Shown: piece by piece, positions 20,031 to 28,245 of the stretch
Layout: each line of letters starts with the position of its first letter
Position numbering within the stretch: the first letter of the stretch is position 1
NCBI GenBank assembly: GCA_035502185.1
Contig: DATJUT010000103.1
Location: 41,972 to 105,971 of the forward strand
Length of the DNA: 64,000 nt
Source of the DNA: Gemmatimonadales bacterium
GTDB taxonomy: Bacteria > Gemmatimonadota > Gemmatimonadetes > Gemmatimonadales > JACORV01
Direction: 5' to 3'
Translations under genes and position numbers: made by a program
Notes under the pieces: model-generated
Seen by the model: only the letters and a program-made list of their open reading frames with translations
The model's database searches: none
Told to the model about the DNA's origin: nothing

Positions 20031-20533
20031 GCGCCGGGCCCGGGATCGTGGGGGTGTTCGGCCACCTGGACGCGACGGTCGCCGCGATCGAGCAGCTGAA
20101 GGCGCGCGGCTACGCCAACTACCGCGTGTACTCGCCCGTGCCCCGGCCCGAGCTGGCCGACGCGCTGAAGCAGAAGGTCAGCGCGGTGCGGGTGTTCACC
20201 CTGTTCGGCGCGCTGTTCGGCACCTGTTTCGGCTTCTTCTACGCCATCGCCACCTCGCTCGACTGGCCGCTGATCACCGGCGGCAAGCCCATCATCTCCT
20301 GGCCGCCGTTCATCGTGATCGGCTTCGAGACCACGATCCTCCTGGGCTCGCTCATCACGGTGGGCGGGATGTTCCTGCTGGCGGGCCTGCCCAAGCTGGG
20401 CCGCGCGCCGGGTTACGACCCGCGCTTCAGCGACGACAAGTTCGGCGTCGTGGCGTTCGGTGGGCCCGCCCAGCTGGCGGAGGCGCGCGAGCTGTTCGCG
20501 GCCGCGGGCGCCGAGGAGGTGAAGGATGTCTGA
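20027..20533 (+). CDS. actD: Alternative Complex III subunit ActD (DUF3341)
   Basis: ActD is a small membrane subunit of 168 aa with the DUF3341 layout. A soluble N-terminal ferredoxin-like half (IVGVFGHLDATVAAIEQLKARGYANYRVYSPVP) is followed by two membrane helices (about residues 60-85 and 98-125) and a short soluble tail ending with DDKFGVVAFGG. It starts with ATG overlapping the actC stop and overlaps actE by 8 bp, so the operon is tightly coupled. Its role in the complex is structural, contacting ActC and ActF. Confidence 0.92.
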   Translation: MSAGPGIVGVFGHLDATVAAIEQLKARGYANYRVYSPVPRPELADALKQKVSAVRVFTLFGALFGTCFGFFYAIATSLDWPLITGGKPIISWPPFIVIGFETTILLGSLITVGGMFLLAGLPKLGRAPGYDPRFSDDKFGVVAFGGPAQLAEARELFAAAGAEEVKDV

Positions 20534-21080
20534 GCCGCGGGTCCAGGGTCGCGCGGCCGCGGCGGCGGCGCTGGCGCTGGCGCTCGGCGCGGCGGGCTGC
20601 ACCACGCTCGACAACGCCATCGCCAAGGTGCCGTGGTTCACGACCATGCAGCAGCAGGTGGTGGTGCGGCCGTTCGAGGCGGGCGCGCTCGACAGCGGGG
20701 CGCAGCGGATGCCGCCGCCGGGCGCCGTGCCGGTCACGGGCGAGGAGGACTCGCTCGACATCCTGACCGATCTCAAGGGGCTCAGGAACCCCGTGCCGCC
20801 GACCGCGGCGTCGCTCCAGCGGGGGCAGCTCCTCTACGACAGCTATTGCATCGTGTGCCACGGGCCGGCGGGACATTCCGACGGCACGGTGGTGCCGAAG
20901 TTCGTGCCGCCGCCCGACATCACGCATCCGACGACGCAGCAGCGGAGCGACGGCTACATCTACGCGATGATCAAGCAGGGCCGCGGCATCATGCCCAAGT
21001 ACGGCGACAAGATCCGCGACGCGACCGACCGGTGGAACGTGGTCAACTACGTGCGCAAGCTGCAAGGACTGCTGCCGTGA
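20526..21080 (+). CDS. actE: Alternative Complex III subunit ActE, monoheme cytochrome c lipoprotein
   Basis: ActE is a 184-aa c-type cytochrome of the complex. The signal ends with a lipobox (LGAAGC, C25), which anchors it to a membrane. The heme site CIVCH lies in the middle, and a likely axial methionine is in GIMPKYGDKI. It probably relays electrons from ActA to a soluble carrier or directly to an oxidase. It overlaps actD by 8 bp, and 58 bp separate it from actF. Confidence 0.92.
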   Translation: MSEPRVQGRAAAAAALALALGAAGCTTLDNAIAKVPWFTTMQQQVVVRPFEAGALDSGAQRMPPPGAVPVTGEEDSLDILTDLKGLRNPVPPTAASLQRGQLLYDSYCIVCHGPAGHSDGTVVPKFVPPPDITHPTTQQRSDGYIYAMIKQGRGIMPKYGDKIRDATDRWNVVNYVRKLQGLLP

Positions 21081-21138
21081 CCAGAGCGCAGGGTTCGAGC
21101 GTCGCCGGAGCGCCGGGGCGGCGGGGGACGGCGGCGGC

Positions 21139-22428
21139 ATGACCGACCACTCGCTGCGGGACGCGGTGCTCGCGAAGCTGGGGCGGCCCCTGCCCGGATG
21201 GCTCGTGCCGTTCCTGGTCGCGCTGGCGGTGGTCGGCGGGGGCAGCTTCCTGGTTCTGCTCCCGGGTCACGGCTCGGATCGCGCCTGGCACGCCTTCTTC
21301 GTGAACTGGCTGTTCTGGACCGGCCTGTCCCAGGCCGGCGTCGTCTTCTCCGCCTCGCAGATCCTGTCCAACGCGCACTGGAGCCACCCGGTCCGGCGCA
21401 TCGCCGAGGCGTCGGTGGCGTTCCTGCCGGTCGCGCTCCTCCTGTTCGTGGTGCTGTGGTTCGGGCGGGTCCACATCTTCCCGTGGGTGGCGGCGCCCGT
21501 GGAGGAGTGGCCGAAGAGCTTCTGGCTCAGGGACTGGTTCGTGTTCCTGCGCGACGGGGCCGCGCTGGTCGTCCTGTTCGCGGTGAGCTTCTGGTACATG
21601 TACCACTCGCTGCGCCCCGACGCGGCACTCCTGACGTCGCAGTCTCCCGGGCGCGGGGGCCGGCTGTACGGCTGGCTGGCGCGCGGCTGGACGCCGGGCG
21701 CGGCGGACGAGGGCGCGCAGATCGCCCGTTCGCACGAACGGCTGGGGCAGATCGGCGCGGCCGTGGTGATCATCTACATCCTGGTGATGACGCTGGTCGC
21801 GTTCGACCTGGTGATGAGCCTCGCGCCGCACTGGCTGTCGAACCTCCTCGGCGGCTACCTCGCGGTGGCGGCGTGGCTCATGGGCCTCATGGTCCTCGCG
21901 CTCACCACCATCTTCTGGCGGCGCCACCTCGGCCTGGAGGAGCTGATCCCCTCCCGGACGATGCACGACCTCGGCAAGCTGTGCTTCGCCTTCACGGTCT
22001 TCTGGATGTACTTCTTCTTCTCCCAGTTCATCGTGATCTGGTACGGGAACATGCCCGAGGAGACCAGCTTCATGATGATGCGGATCGCCGTCGAGCCGTG
22101 GCGGACGATCGGCATCCTCATGGTCTGCCTCGTGTTCGTGATCCCCTTCTGGGGATTGATGGGCGTCAAGCCGAAGCAGACCCCCGAGATCCTCGGCACG
22201 TTCGCCGTCATCTCGCTGGTGGGCCTGTGGCTGGACCGCTGGGTGTTCGTGGTCCCGTCCATCGTGCAGTCGGCGTCGCGCGCGCCGCTCGGCTGGACCG
22301 AGCTGGCGGTGACGGCGGGCTTCGCCGGCGTATGGGGGCTGAGTCACGCATGGTTCGCCACGAGGTTCCCGATCGTGTCGCCGCGGCTGCTGGAGAGGAT
22401 GGCGGCGGAGGGCCAGGGCCACCATTGA
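21139..22428 (+). CDS. actF: Alternative Complex III subunit ActF, second NrfD-like membrane protein
   Basis: ActF is the second large NrfD-family membrane subunit, 429 aa with about ten helices. Examples are LVPFLVALAVVGGGSFLVLL, NWLFWTGLSQAGVVFSASQI, MTLVAFDLVMSLAPHWLSN and FTVFWMYFFFSQFIVIWYGN. It closes the operon. No ActG-like subunit and no cytochrome oxidase genes follow, unlike the arrangement in several phyla where the complex and oxidase are clustered. Between this gene and the next flavoprotein lies a structured intergenic region. Confidence 0.92.
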   Translation: MTDHSLRDAVLAKLGRPLPGWLVPFLVALAVVGGGSFLVLLPGHGSDRAWHAFFVNWLFWTGLSQAGVVFSASQILSNAHWSHPVRRIAEASVAFLPVALLLFVVLWFGRVHIFPWVAAPVEEWPKSFWLRDWFVFLRDGAALVVLFAVSFWYMYHSLRPDAALLTSQSPGRGGRLYGWLARGWTPGAADEGAQIARSHERLGQIGAAVVIIYILVMTLVAFDLVMSLAPHWLSNLLGGYLAVAAWLMGLMVLALTTIFWRRHLGLEELIPSRTMHDLGKLCFAFTVFWMYFFFSQFIVIWYGNMPEETSFMMMRIAVEPWRTIGILMVCLVFVIPFWGLMGVKPKQTPEILGTFAVISLVGLWLDRWVFVVPSIVQSASRAPLGWTELAVTAGFAGVWGLSHAWFATRFPIVSPRLLERMAAEGQGHH

Positions 22429-22447
22429 GGCGGCAGACGACCGGGCA

Positions 22448-22553
22448 TCGGTGGGCAGGGAAGTTGCGAGACGCACCGTTGCGAGTGGCTGCGAGCCGTG
22501 AGCGCCGAGGGGTCGGTCCGGCGCTTCTCGGCGTCTCGCAACACCCTCACCAC
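22448..22553. repeat. Dispersed intergenic element, copy 1
   Basis: Three identical blocks occur in the same order as at 56,966-57,075: TCGGTGGGCAGG (22448-22459), GCGAGTGGC (22481-22489) and CCCTCACCAC (22544-22553). The two copies have nearly the same length (106 and 110 bp), both are intergenic and both hold inverted repeats. Inside this copy a 12-bp perfect inverted repeat pairs 22463-22474 with 22531-22542. The heptamer TTGCGAG is repeated at 22464 and 22479. Confidence 0.5.
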
Positions 22554-22570
22554 TGACAGCTGCGTTGCTC

Positions 22571-22598
22571 TTGCTCTCCGCGCGCCAAGTCCTACCTT
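22571..22598 (+). promoter_or_regulatory. Promoter of the ferredoxin-reductase-like gene
   Basis: TTGCTC (22571-22576) and TACCTT (22593-22598) are spaced by 16 bases. The ATG of the flavoprotein at 22609 follows ten bases after the -10 element, so the transcript would have almost no leader. This argues against the upstream in-frame GTG at 22498. Confidence 0.55.
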
Positions 22599-22608
22599 TG
22601 AGCCCCAA

Positions 22609-23808
22609 ATGGCCAAATACGTGATCGTCGGCGGCGGCCTGGCGGCCGCCAGCGCCATCGAGGGGATCCGCGAGCTGGACCACGACGGCGAGATCACCGT
22701 CGTCAGCGCCGAGCGCGAGCTTCCCTATCATCGACCGCCGCTGTCCAAGGGCTACCTCGCGGGGCGGGAACAGCTCGAGACCGTCCGCATTCACGACGCG
22801 CTGTGGTACCGCGACAACCGGGTCCGCTACCGGCTGGGCGTGGAGGCCAAGTCGGTCCACATGAAGCGGCGGTCGGTGACCCTGACGAGCGGAGAGCGGC
22901 TGGAGTACGACCGGTTGCTGCTGGCGACCGGCTCGCACGCCCGGCGGCTCGGCCTGCCGGGGGCGGACACGCCGGGGGTGTCCCTGCTCAGGACCGTGAG
23001 CGACAGCACCGCGCTCAAGGCGGCCATCAAGCCGGGGGTCAGGGTCGTGGTCGTGGGCGGCAGCTTCATCGGCATGGAGGTCGCGGCCACGGCGCGCGGC
23101 CTCGGTGCCGAGGTGACCGTGCTCGAGATGGGACCGCTGGTGTACGGGCGGTTCGCCGATCCCGCGCTGTCCGACTTCTTCAAGCGGATGCTGGAGAGCC
23201 ACGGGATCACGATCCGCACCGGCGTCCGGGTGGCCCGCGTGAAGAGCGCCGGCGGCAAGGTGAGCGGGGTCGCGACCGAGACCGACGAGCAGCACGCCGC
23301 CGACGTCGTGGTGGCAGGGGTGGGCGCGGAGCCCAACACCGGCTGGCTCGCGAACTCGGGGTTCGGCATCGACCGCGGCGGCCTGGTGGTGAACGTGCGG
23401 CTCGAGACCAACGCGGAGCAGGTGTGGGCGGCCGGCGACGTGGCCCGGTTCCCGGATCCCATCACGCGGCAGCCCCGCCGCCTGGAGCACTGGGACAACG
23501 CCCTGATGCAGGGCAAGCAGGCCGGGCGCAACATGGCCGGTGCCGGCGAGCCCTACACGCACCTGTCGGCCTTCTTCTCGGACCTGTTCGACGTGACCGT
23601 CAACGTGCTCGGCGACACGGACAAGCCGGACGCCGTCCGCCTCGAGGGGAGCACCGACCTCGCGGCGCCCAACTTCACGGCGCTCTACGTGCGCGACCAC
23701 AAGCTGACCGGCGCGGTGATCGTGAACCTGATGACGGCCAACCGCACCGAGGAGTTCGATCAGCTGCAGAAGAGCATCGCGGCGGGGGAGTTCGTCGAGG
23801 GGGCGTGA
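22609..23808 (+). CDS. FAD/NAD(P)-dependent oxidoreductase, ferredoxin-reductase-like
   Basis: This is a pyridine nucleotide-disulfide oxidoreductase family flavoprotein of 399 aa, close in design to ferredoxin/rubredoxin reductases (BphA4/AIF type). It has two dinucleotide folds: the FAD motif VIVGGGLAAASAIEGIRE at the N-terminus and the NAD(P)H motif VVVVGGSFIGMEVAA near residue 145. The FAD-ribityl motif VWAAGDVARFPDP is near residue 270, and a C-terminal dimer-type domain follows. No CxxC redox disulfide is seen. ATG 22609 is chosen because the residues before it are not conserved in style and the promoter overlaps them. It may pass electrons between NADH and a ferredoxin or monooxygenase; the partner is not visible. 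Confidence 0.85.
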   Translation: MAKYVIVGGGLAAASAIEGIRELDHDGEITVVSAERELPYHRPPLSKGYLAGREQLETVRIHDALWYRDNRVRYRLGVEAKSVHMKRRSVTLTSGERLEYDRLLLATGSHARRLGLPGADTPGVSLLRTVSDSTALKAAIKPGVRVVVVGGSFIGMEVAATARGLGAEVTVLEMGPLVYGRFADPALSDFFKRMLESHGITIRTGVRVARVKSAGGKVSGVATETDEQHAADVVVAGVGAEPNTGWLANSGFGIDRGGLVVNVRLETNAEQVWAAGDVARFPDPITRQPRRLEHWDNALMQGKQAGRNMAGAGEPYTHLSAFFSDLFDVTVNVLGDTDKPDAVRLEGSTDLAAPNFTALYVRDHKLTGAVIVNLMTANRTEEFDQLQKSIAAGEFVEGA

Positions 23809-23847
23809 GGCGCCGCGGCGGGCCGCGCGGGCGGTCCCACGTTTCCC

Positions 23848-23877
23848 GAGCGCCCGGCGGAGTTCCGCCGGGCGCTC
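23848..23877. terminator. Bidirectional hairpin between convergent genes
   Basis: GAGCGCCCGGCGGA and TCCGCCGGGCGCTC are perfect complements (14 bp) with two bases between them, so the folded stem is about 13 bp with a four-base loop. It lies between the convergent flavoprotein gene and anti-sigma gene. There is no T tract on either side, so termination may depend on the stem alone or on Rho. Confidence 0.6.
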
Positions 23878-23890
23878 GTCGTGCCGGCGG

Positions 23891-25237
23891 CTAGCGCACC
23901 CGTTCGGCGAGTGCGCGGAGCGTGTCGGCCGGGACGCGCCCGCTCAGCGACAGCCACAAGCCGCCACGATCGAGCCAGCGCGCCCGCCCCCAGCCGTCCG
24001 GAGCCACGGTGAGCACGGTGTCGCCCGGGCCCAGCTCGTCCGCCGCCCGCGCCGCACGCTCCCCGGCCGGGGCGCCCGCCACGGCCTCCACGCGCTGTTG
24101 GTCGAGCAGCAGCGCCCGGCCCGCCTCGGTGTACGTCACCCGCACCACCTCGCCGGCGCTGTCCGCTCCGGCCACCAGCCGCCCGGGGCCGATCTGCACC
24201 CGCTCGATCTCGAGGCCGTCCACCAGCCGGATGGTGCCCCCGAGGCTCGCGACCGCCTCTTCGAGCGTCGCAGTGCGGAAGGCGGTGCCGGGCGCGGCGC
24301 CGCGCCGCGCCTCCTCCTGGGCGTGCGCGCCGGTCGCCTCCGGCTCGCGCGGGACCACCGTCAGCACCGAGTCGGCGCCGCCCTCCGCCACCGGCCGGGC
24401 GCGGCGATCCTGCGGGGCGTTGCGCTCCGCGGCCGGGGCCGCGGCAGGGGCAGGGGCCGCGGCTGCGACGCCGCCCGCCGCACCGGGAGCGGACGCCGCG
24501 TCCAGTGCCTTGGTCGGCTGCGCAGGCGCCTGGAGAGCGAGGTTGGCCGCGGCTCGGCCGGGCGGCTGGAGCCGCTTGTGTCCGAGGCCGGTGGACGTCC
24601 GTCCGGCTACCGGCGGCTCACCCTCGCCCGGCGGCGCCTTGGCCGCCGGCGGCCCCTGCGACCCGCGCCTGCCGCCGCTCACTGCCGGCGGCTGCGCCGC
24701 AACGTCCCGTGCGCGCGCGGTGGTCGCGGCTCCTCCGGCATTCGAGTCGACCTGCCCCGCGGCCCGCTGCGCGGCGGCCGTCGGGACGATCGCCGTCGCC
24801 GGGCCCTGAGTCTCCCGGGCGTGGCGAACCTCGTTGGCGAGGTAGCCGACCCCGATGGCCAGCACGATGATCGCCGCCCAGGCGAGCGACGTGGGATCGA
24901 ACCGCCGCTCCGGCTTCGGGCGCGGCGGGCGGCGCAGCAGCGGCTCCACCGCCACCGGACGGATCGCCGGGCTCTGCTGCGTCGCCTCGTCCACGTCGAG
25001 CGCGGCCTCCTTCGCGGTGCGGGACACCCGCCTCGAGGCCTGAGCGGGGGCCGCGGCCGCGGGCGGCTCCAGCGCCCCCAGGAGGTCCGCGGACTCGGCC
25101 AGGAACCGCTTCGCCTCCTCGAACCGCCTGGCGCACTCGGGACAGGCGGCGATATGCGCCTGTACGGTGGCGACGTCCACCGCGTCCAGCTCGCCGTCGA
25201 GCAGCGCGTTGAGCCTGCCGTCGTCAATGTGCGACAT
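23891..25237 (-). CDS. Anti-sigma factor with N-terminal zinc finger
   Basis: This transmembrane anti-sigma factor of 448 aa is paired with the ECF sigma gene just upstream. The N-terminal domain carries the zinc-binding anti-sigma motif (HIAACPECARRF, HxxxCxxC) that clamps the sigma factor. One membrane helix lies at about residues 122-142 (LAWAAIIVLAIGVGYLANEV). A long low-complexity alanine/proline/glycine-rich periplasmic linker (about 150-300) precedes a C-terminal folded domain (about 330-448), which may sense the signal. It is longer than most anti-sigma factors. Its start overlaps the sigma gene by 14 bp, so the pair is co-translated. Confidence 0.85.
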   Translation of the reverse strand: MSHIDDGRLNALLDGELDAVDVATVQAHIAACPECARRFEEAKRFLAESADLLGALEPPAAAAPAQASRRVSRTAKEAALDVDEATQQSPAIRPVAVEPLLRRPPRPKPERRFDPTSLAWAAIIVLAIGVGYLANEVRHARETQGPATAIVPTAAAQRAAGQVDSNAGGAATTARARDVAAQPPAVSGGRRGSQGPPAAKAPPGEGEPPVAGRTSTGLGHKRLQPPGRAAANLALQAPAQPTKALDAASAPGAAGGVAAAAPAPAAAPAAERNAPQDRRARPVAEGGADSVLTVVPREPEATGAHAQEEARRGAAPGTAFRTATLEEAVASLGGTIRLVDGLEIERVQIGPGRLVAGADSAGEVVRVTYTEAGRALLLDQQRVEAVAGAPAGERAARAADELGPGDTVLTVAPDGWGRARWLDRGGLWLSLSGRVPADTLRALAERVR

Positions 25238-25715
25238 GTTGCACCCGTCCTTGACCGTGGAACGACTCGACCAGGCGCCGGCGCGCCCGCGCCAGGGTCG
25301 TTCCGACCGATCCCTTGGCCAGGCCGAGGGCCGCCGCGATCTCGTCGTAGCTGAACCCCTCGGCCTTGAGTAGCAGCGCGGAGCGGTCCTGCTCGCCCAG
25401 CGTTGCCAGAGCGGCCCGCACGGCGGACGCCCGCTCGTCGCTCTCGAGAGCCGCGTCGGCCGCCGGCGCCGTGGTGCCGCCGACTTCGCCCTTCAGCAGC
25501 TCGAGCCTCCGACCGCGGCGCGCGGCCCGCCGCCAGTCCTCCCGCGCCAGGTTCAAGGCCACGGCGAACAACCACGGCCGCGGGTTGGCGGGCGGCGTCT
25601 CCAGCGCGCGGACGAACACCTCCTGCGCCAGGTCCTCGGCGCTGTCACGATCGCCCGTCCGGCGGTACAGCAGCCGGACGAGCGAGTCGTGATAGCGGTC
25701 GTACAGCTCGGCCAC
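25224..25715 (-). CDS. ECF-type RNA polymerase sigma factor
   Basis: This is an extracytoplasmic-function sigma factor of 163 aa. Region 2 is seen in YDRYHDSLVRLLYRRTGDRDSAEDLAQEVFVRALE, with the DLAQEVF core that contacts RNA polymerase and the -10 element. Region 4 is SYDEIAAALGLAKGSVGTTLARARRRL, the helix-turn-helix for the -35 element. The start is GTG 25715; GGAGG lies about 15 bases upstream, slightly far. The gene overlaps the anti-sigma gene and lies 37 bp after the VIT/VWA gene, suggesting the surface protein and regulators are one unit. Confidence 0.92.
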   Translation of the reverse strand: MAELYDRYHDSLVRLLYRRTGDRDSAEDLAQEVFVRALETPPANPRPWLFAVALNLAREDWRRAARRGRRLELLKGEVGGTTAPAADAALESDERASAVRAALATLGEQDRSALLLKAEGFSYDEIAAALGLAKGSVGTTLARARRRLVESFHGQGRVQHVAH

Positions 25716-25752
25716 GTCGGTCGTGTCGTACCTCCGGTTCCCTCGGCGCGGC

Positions 25753-27978
25753 TCAGACGCCCCTGAACTCCCGCACCAGCGCTTCCAGCTGGCCCGTCCG
25801 CCACGCGGTCAGGCCGGTGGCGGCGATCCTGACGCCGGTGTGGCGTCCCGCCACGAGGACCTGGTCGCCGACGGGGAGACAGCGGGCGATCTCGGGCAGT
25901 GCGCGCACCAGCGCGAAGTAGGCGTCGCTGAACGGCGCGACCTCGACGACCTTCAAGCTGTCCCGGTAGGCCGCGTCCGTCCAGACGCCGTCCGACTGCA
26001 CGAACAGGCGCCCGCCCACGCGGCGCACGGCGCTGCGGCCCGGGGCGGCCGCCGCCAGCTCGAGGGCGCGCGCACCGGCCACGTGGTCCGCGGCGTCGAG
26101 CGTCGAGACGCCGCCCAGGGCGGCGCTGGCCTTGGCGTTGGCGAAGGCGTCGCGCCCGGTCTGCTGCGCGGCCCCCGCCGCACCGCCCCGCAGCACCGCG
26201 GAGGCGGGCATCGGCGCCGGCTGGTTCCAGGCGGTCGTCGGCTCCTGGACCAGGTACGACGTGTACTCGGTCAGGATGCCGTAGCGCAGCCCCAGGGCGC
26301 GCACTTCCTCGACCAGGCTGGGCGTGGCGCCCTCGATCCGGATCTGGCGCGTAAGGTCCCCGATCCGGCGCGACGCCCACAGCCGGGGAACGAAGTCGTT
26401 CCCGGCGGCCGTCGCCGGGAAGGACGCATCGGCGGTGAAGCGCTCGATCCGGCCGTTGCGCTCCCCGGTCACGACCACGGGGCCCGATCCGGTGCCCCGG
26501 TAGCGGCCGAACACCACGAGCTCCTCTCCGTAGAACAAGTCGGGGAGGCTGGCCGGGTACGTCTGCTCGAAGGCCACCGGGCTCCCCGCCAGGCGCAGGT
26601 TCACCAGCGCGGGGTGCTGGATCTTCGCCAGCACAGCACTCATCGCGGTCTCGATGTCGGCCCCGGGCGGCACGTACTCGGCGCTGCCCTTGCCCTCGAC
26701 GGCGAGCCGGTCGAGCAGGTAGGTGTTGACGTCGGTCCCGACGCCCACGGTGAAGATGCGCGCGTGACCGATGCGGCCGCCGGCGAGCGAGGCGATGCGC
26801 TCGGGCGACTGCTCGCCCACGGTCGGAATGCCGTCGGTGACGAAGACCACGATGGCCAGCCGCTCGGCCGGGGTGTCGGCGCCGAGCACGGCGTCGAGCG
26901 CGCCGGCGATGTTGGTGCCGCCGTCGGCCGCGAGACCGTCGAGGAAGGCGCGGGCGGCCTGGAGGTTGTCCTCCGTGGCCGGGACGAAGCCGTCGCGGAA
27001 GTTCACGACCCGGGTGGAGAAGGCGACCAGGCGGAAGCGGTCGACGGGCCGCAGCGTGGTGATGGCCTGCCGGAGCGCCGCCTTGGCCTGATCGATCTTC
27101 TCGCCGGACATCGAGCCCGAGACGTCGAGCACCAGCGTGAGGTCGCGCGGGATGGCCGGCCCGTCTTCGGCCGTCGGCGGGGACACGAGCAGCATGAAGT
27201 ACCCGTCCTCGCCCCCGGGCGCGTTGGTCACCACGCTGGTGCCCACCAGGCCGCGCCGCAGGGGGATGAAGATCTCGACGTCGCCCGCGGCGTCCGGATC
27301 GAGCGTGATCTCCATCCCGGTGCCGGTGCGCCGCGTCGTCACCCGGTGGGTGGGCGAGTACGGCGTGCCGTAGGCGTCGGCATCCGGCACGCTCACGGTG
27401 TAGCGGAACGCGTCCGTGGGGGTCGGCGCCGGCTGGTCCAGGTAGCCGCGGCCGGCCGTGGTCGGCCGGTCGCCGATGGAATAGCGGAGCCGCAGCGCGT
27501 CTCCGGCGCGCTCGAGCACCTGGGTGTAGCGCATCACCACCTTGCGGGTCTCGCCGGGGTGGAGCGGGAAGATGCGCGCACGGACGAGACCGTGGCCCTC
27601 CAGGGTCAGCAGGGCGGGGTCGCGCAGGCGCCGCACGATGTCCTCGTAAATGCCCCGGGCCTGGTCCGCGCCCATCACCTCGCCGCGCACCTGGTCCTCG
27701 CCCATCCACAGGGAGAAGTCGGTGAACACCGCCTCGCCGGGGAGGGGATAGAGGTAGCTGCCCTCCGCGAGGCCGCCGCCCGCGTTCCGGAACTGCTCTT
27801 CGACCTCGACCCGGGCCACGCGGCCCTCGATGGTGGTGCGGACCGCGGAGCTGACCCGGACCACCTGGGACGGCAGTCCGGGTGGGAGCGGGCGCTGGAT
27901 TTCGATCCAGCCCTGGGCCTCGAGCGCGCCCGCGGTGAGCGCGACCAGACCTGCAGCGACGGCGAGACGTCTCAACAT
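25753..27978 (-). CDS. Exported VIT and von Willebrand A domain protein
   Basis: This 741-aa exported protein has a signal peptide (MLRRLAVAAGLVALTAGALEAQ). A VIT domain (about residues 30-165) is typical of inter-alpha-trypsin-inhibitor-like proteins. A VWA domain (about 275-460) has the metal-ion-dependent adhesion motif DVSGS (in LVLDVSGSMSG) and VTDGIPT. The C-terminal 250 residues are less typical. Such proteins bind other proteins or surfaces outside the cytoplasm. ATG 27978 is supported by GGGAG six bases upstream and by the signal peptide beginning there. The sigma/anti-sigma pair follows downstream. A fold-back repeat lies upstream, between this gene and the membrane protein gene. 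Confidence 0.85.
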   Translation of the reverse strand: MLRRLAVAAGLVALTAGALEAQGWIEIQRPLPPGLPSQVVRVSSAVRTTIEGRVARVEVEEQFRNAGGGLAEGSYLYPLPGEAVFTDFSLWMGEDQVRGEVMGADQARGIYEDIVRRLRDPALLTLEGHGLVRARIFPLHPGETRKVVMRYTQVLERAGDALRLRYSIGDRPTTAGRGYLDQPAPTPTDAFRYTVSVPDADAYGTPYSPTHRVTTRRTGTGMEITLDPDAAGDVEIFIPLRRGLVGTSVVTNAPGGEDGYFMLLVSPPTAEDGPAIPRDLTLVLDVSGSMSGEKIDQAKAALRQAITTLRPVDRFRLVAFSTRVVNFRDGFVPATEDNLQAARAFLDGLAADGGTNIAGALDAVLGADTPAERLAIVVFVTDGIPTVGEQSPERIASLAGGRIGHARIFTVGVGTDVNTYLLDRLAVEGKGSAEYVPPGADIETAMSAVLAKIQHPALVNLRLAGSPVAFEQTYPASLPDLFYGEELVVFGRYRGTGSGPVVVTGERNGRIERFTADASFPATAAGNDFVPRLWASRRIGDLTRQIRIEGATPSLVEEVRALGLRYGILTEYTSYLVQEPTTAWNQPAPMPASAVLRGGAAGAAQQTGRDAFANAKASAALGGVSTLDAADHVAGARALELAAAAPGRSAVRRVGGRLFVQSDGVWTDAAYRDSLKVVEVAPFSDAYFALVRALPEIARCLPVGDQVLVAGRHTGVRIAATGLTAWRTGQLEALVREFRGV

Positions 27979-28040
27979 GGGTGCTCCCGGTTGGGGTTCT
28001 GACCGGGAGACGGGTGGGGGAGAAGAACTTGCACAGCGGG

Positions 28041-28245
28041 TGAAGCGTGAGAGCTGAGAGGTGAGGCGTGAGAGGTTCAGGTGAGAGGTGAGAGGCAAGG
28101 ACGTGAGAGGTGAGAGGCAAAGACGTGAGAGGTGAAGGAGAGAGGTGAAAGACGAGAGAGGTGAGGGGATTCCCCTCACCTCTCACGGAACCTCTCACTT
28201 CTCACTTCACCTTCTCACCTCTCACCTCTCACCTCTCACGCTTCA
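28041..28245. repeat. 205-bp purine/pyrimidine fold-back repeat
   Basis: The left half (28041-28169) is almost pure G+A on the plus strand, built from GTGAGAGGTGAGA-like units. It includes a tandem pair of a 22-bp unit (28081-28102 and 28103-28124, one mismatch). The right half is the C+T-rich complement with a heptamer TCTCACC repeated about four times. The outermost 13 bases (28041-28053) pair perfectly with 28233-28245. The innermost 14 bases (28156-28169) pair with 28171-28184. The right end coincides with the stop codon of the membrane protein gene (28243-28245). Confidence 0.75.

Noticed and set aside
22498-22608. N-terminal extension of the flavoprotein from GTG 22498.
   Set aside because: The extension is unlike the family's N-terminus, and the promoter (22571-22598) lies inside it.
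28081-28124. Tandem 22-bp repeats that could suggest a CRISPR array.
   Set aside because: The units are directly adjacent with no unique spacers, are low-complexity G+A and have no cas genes nearby.
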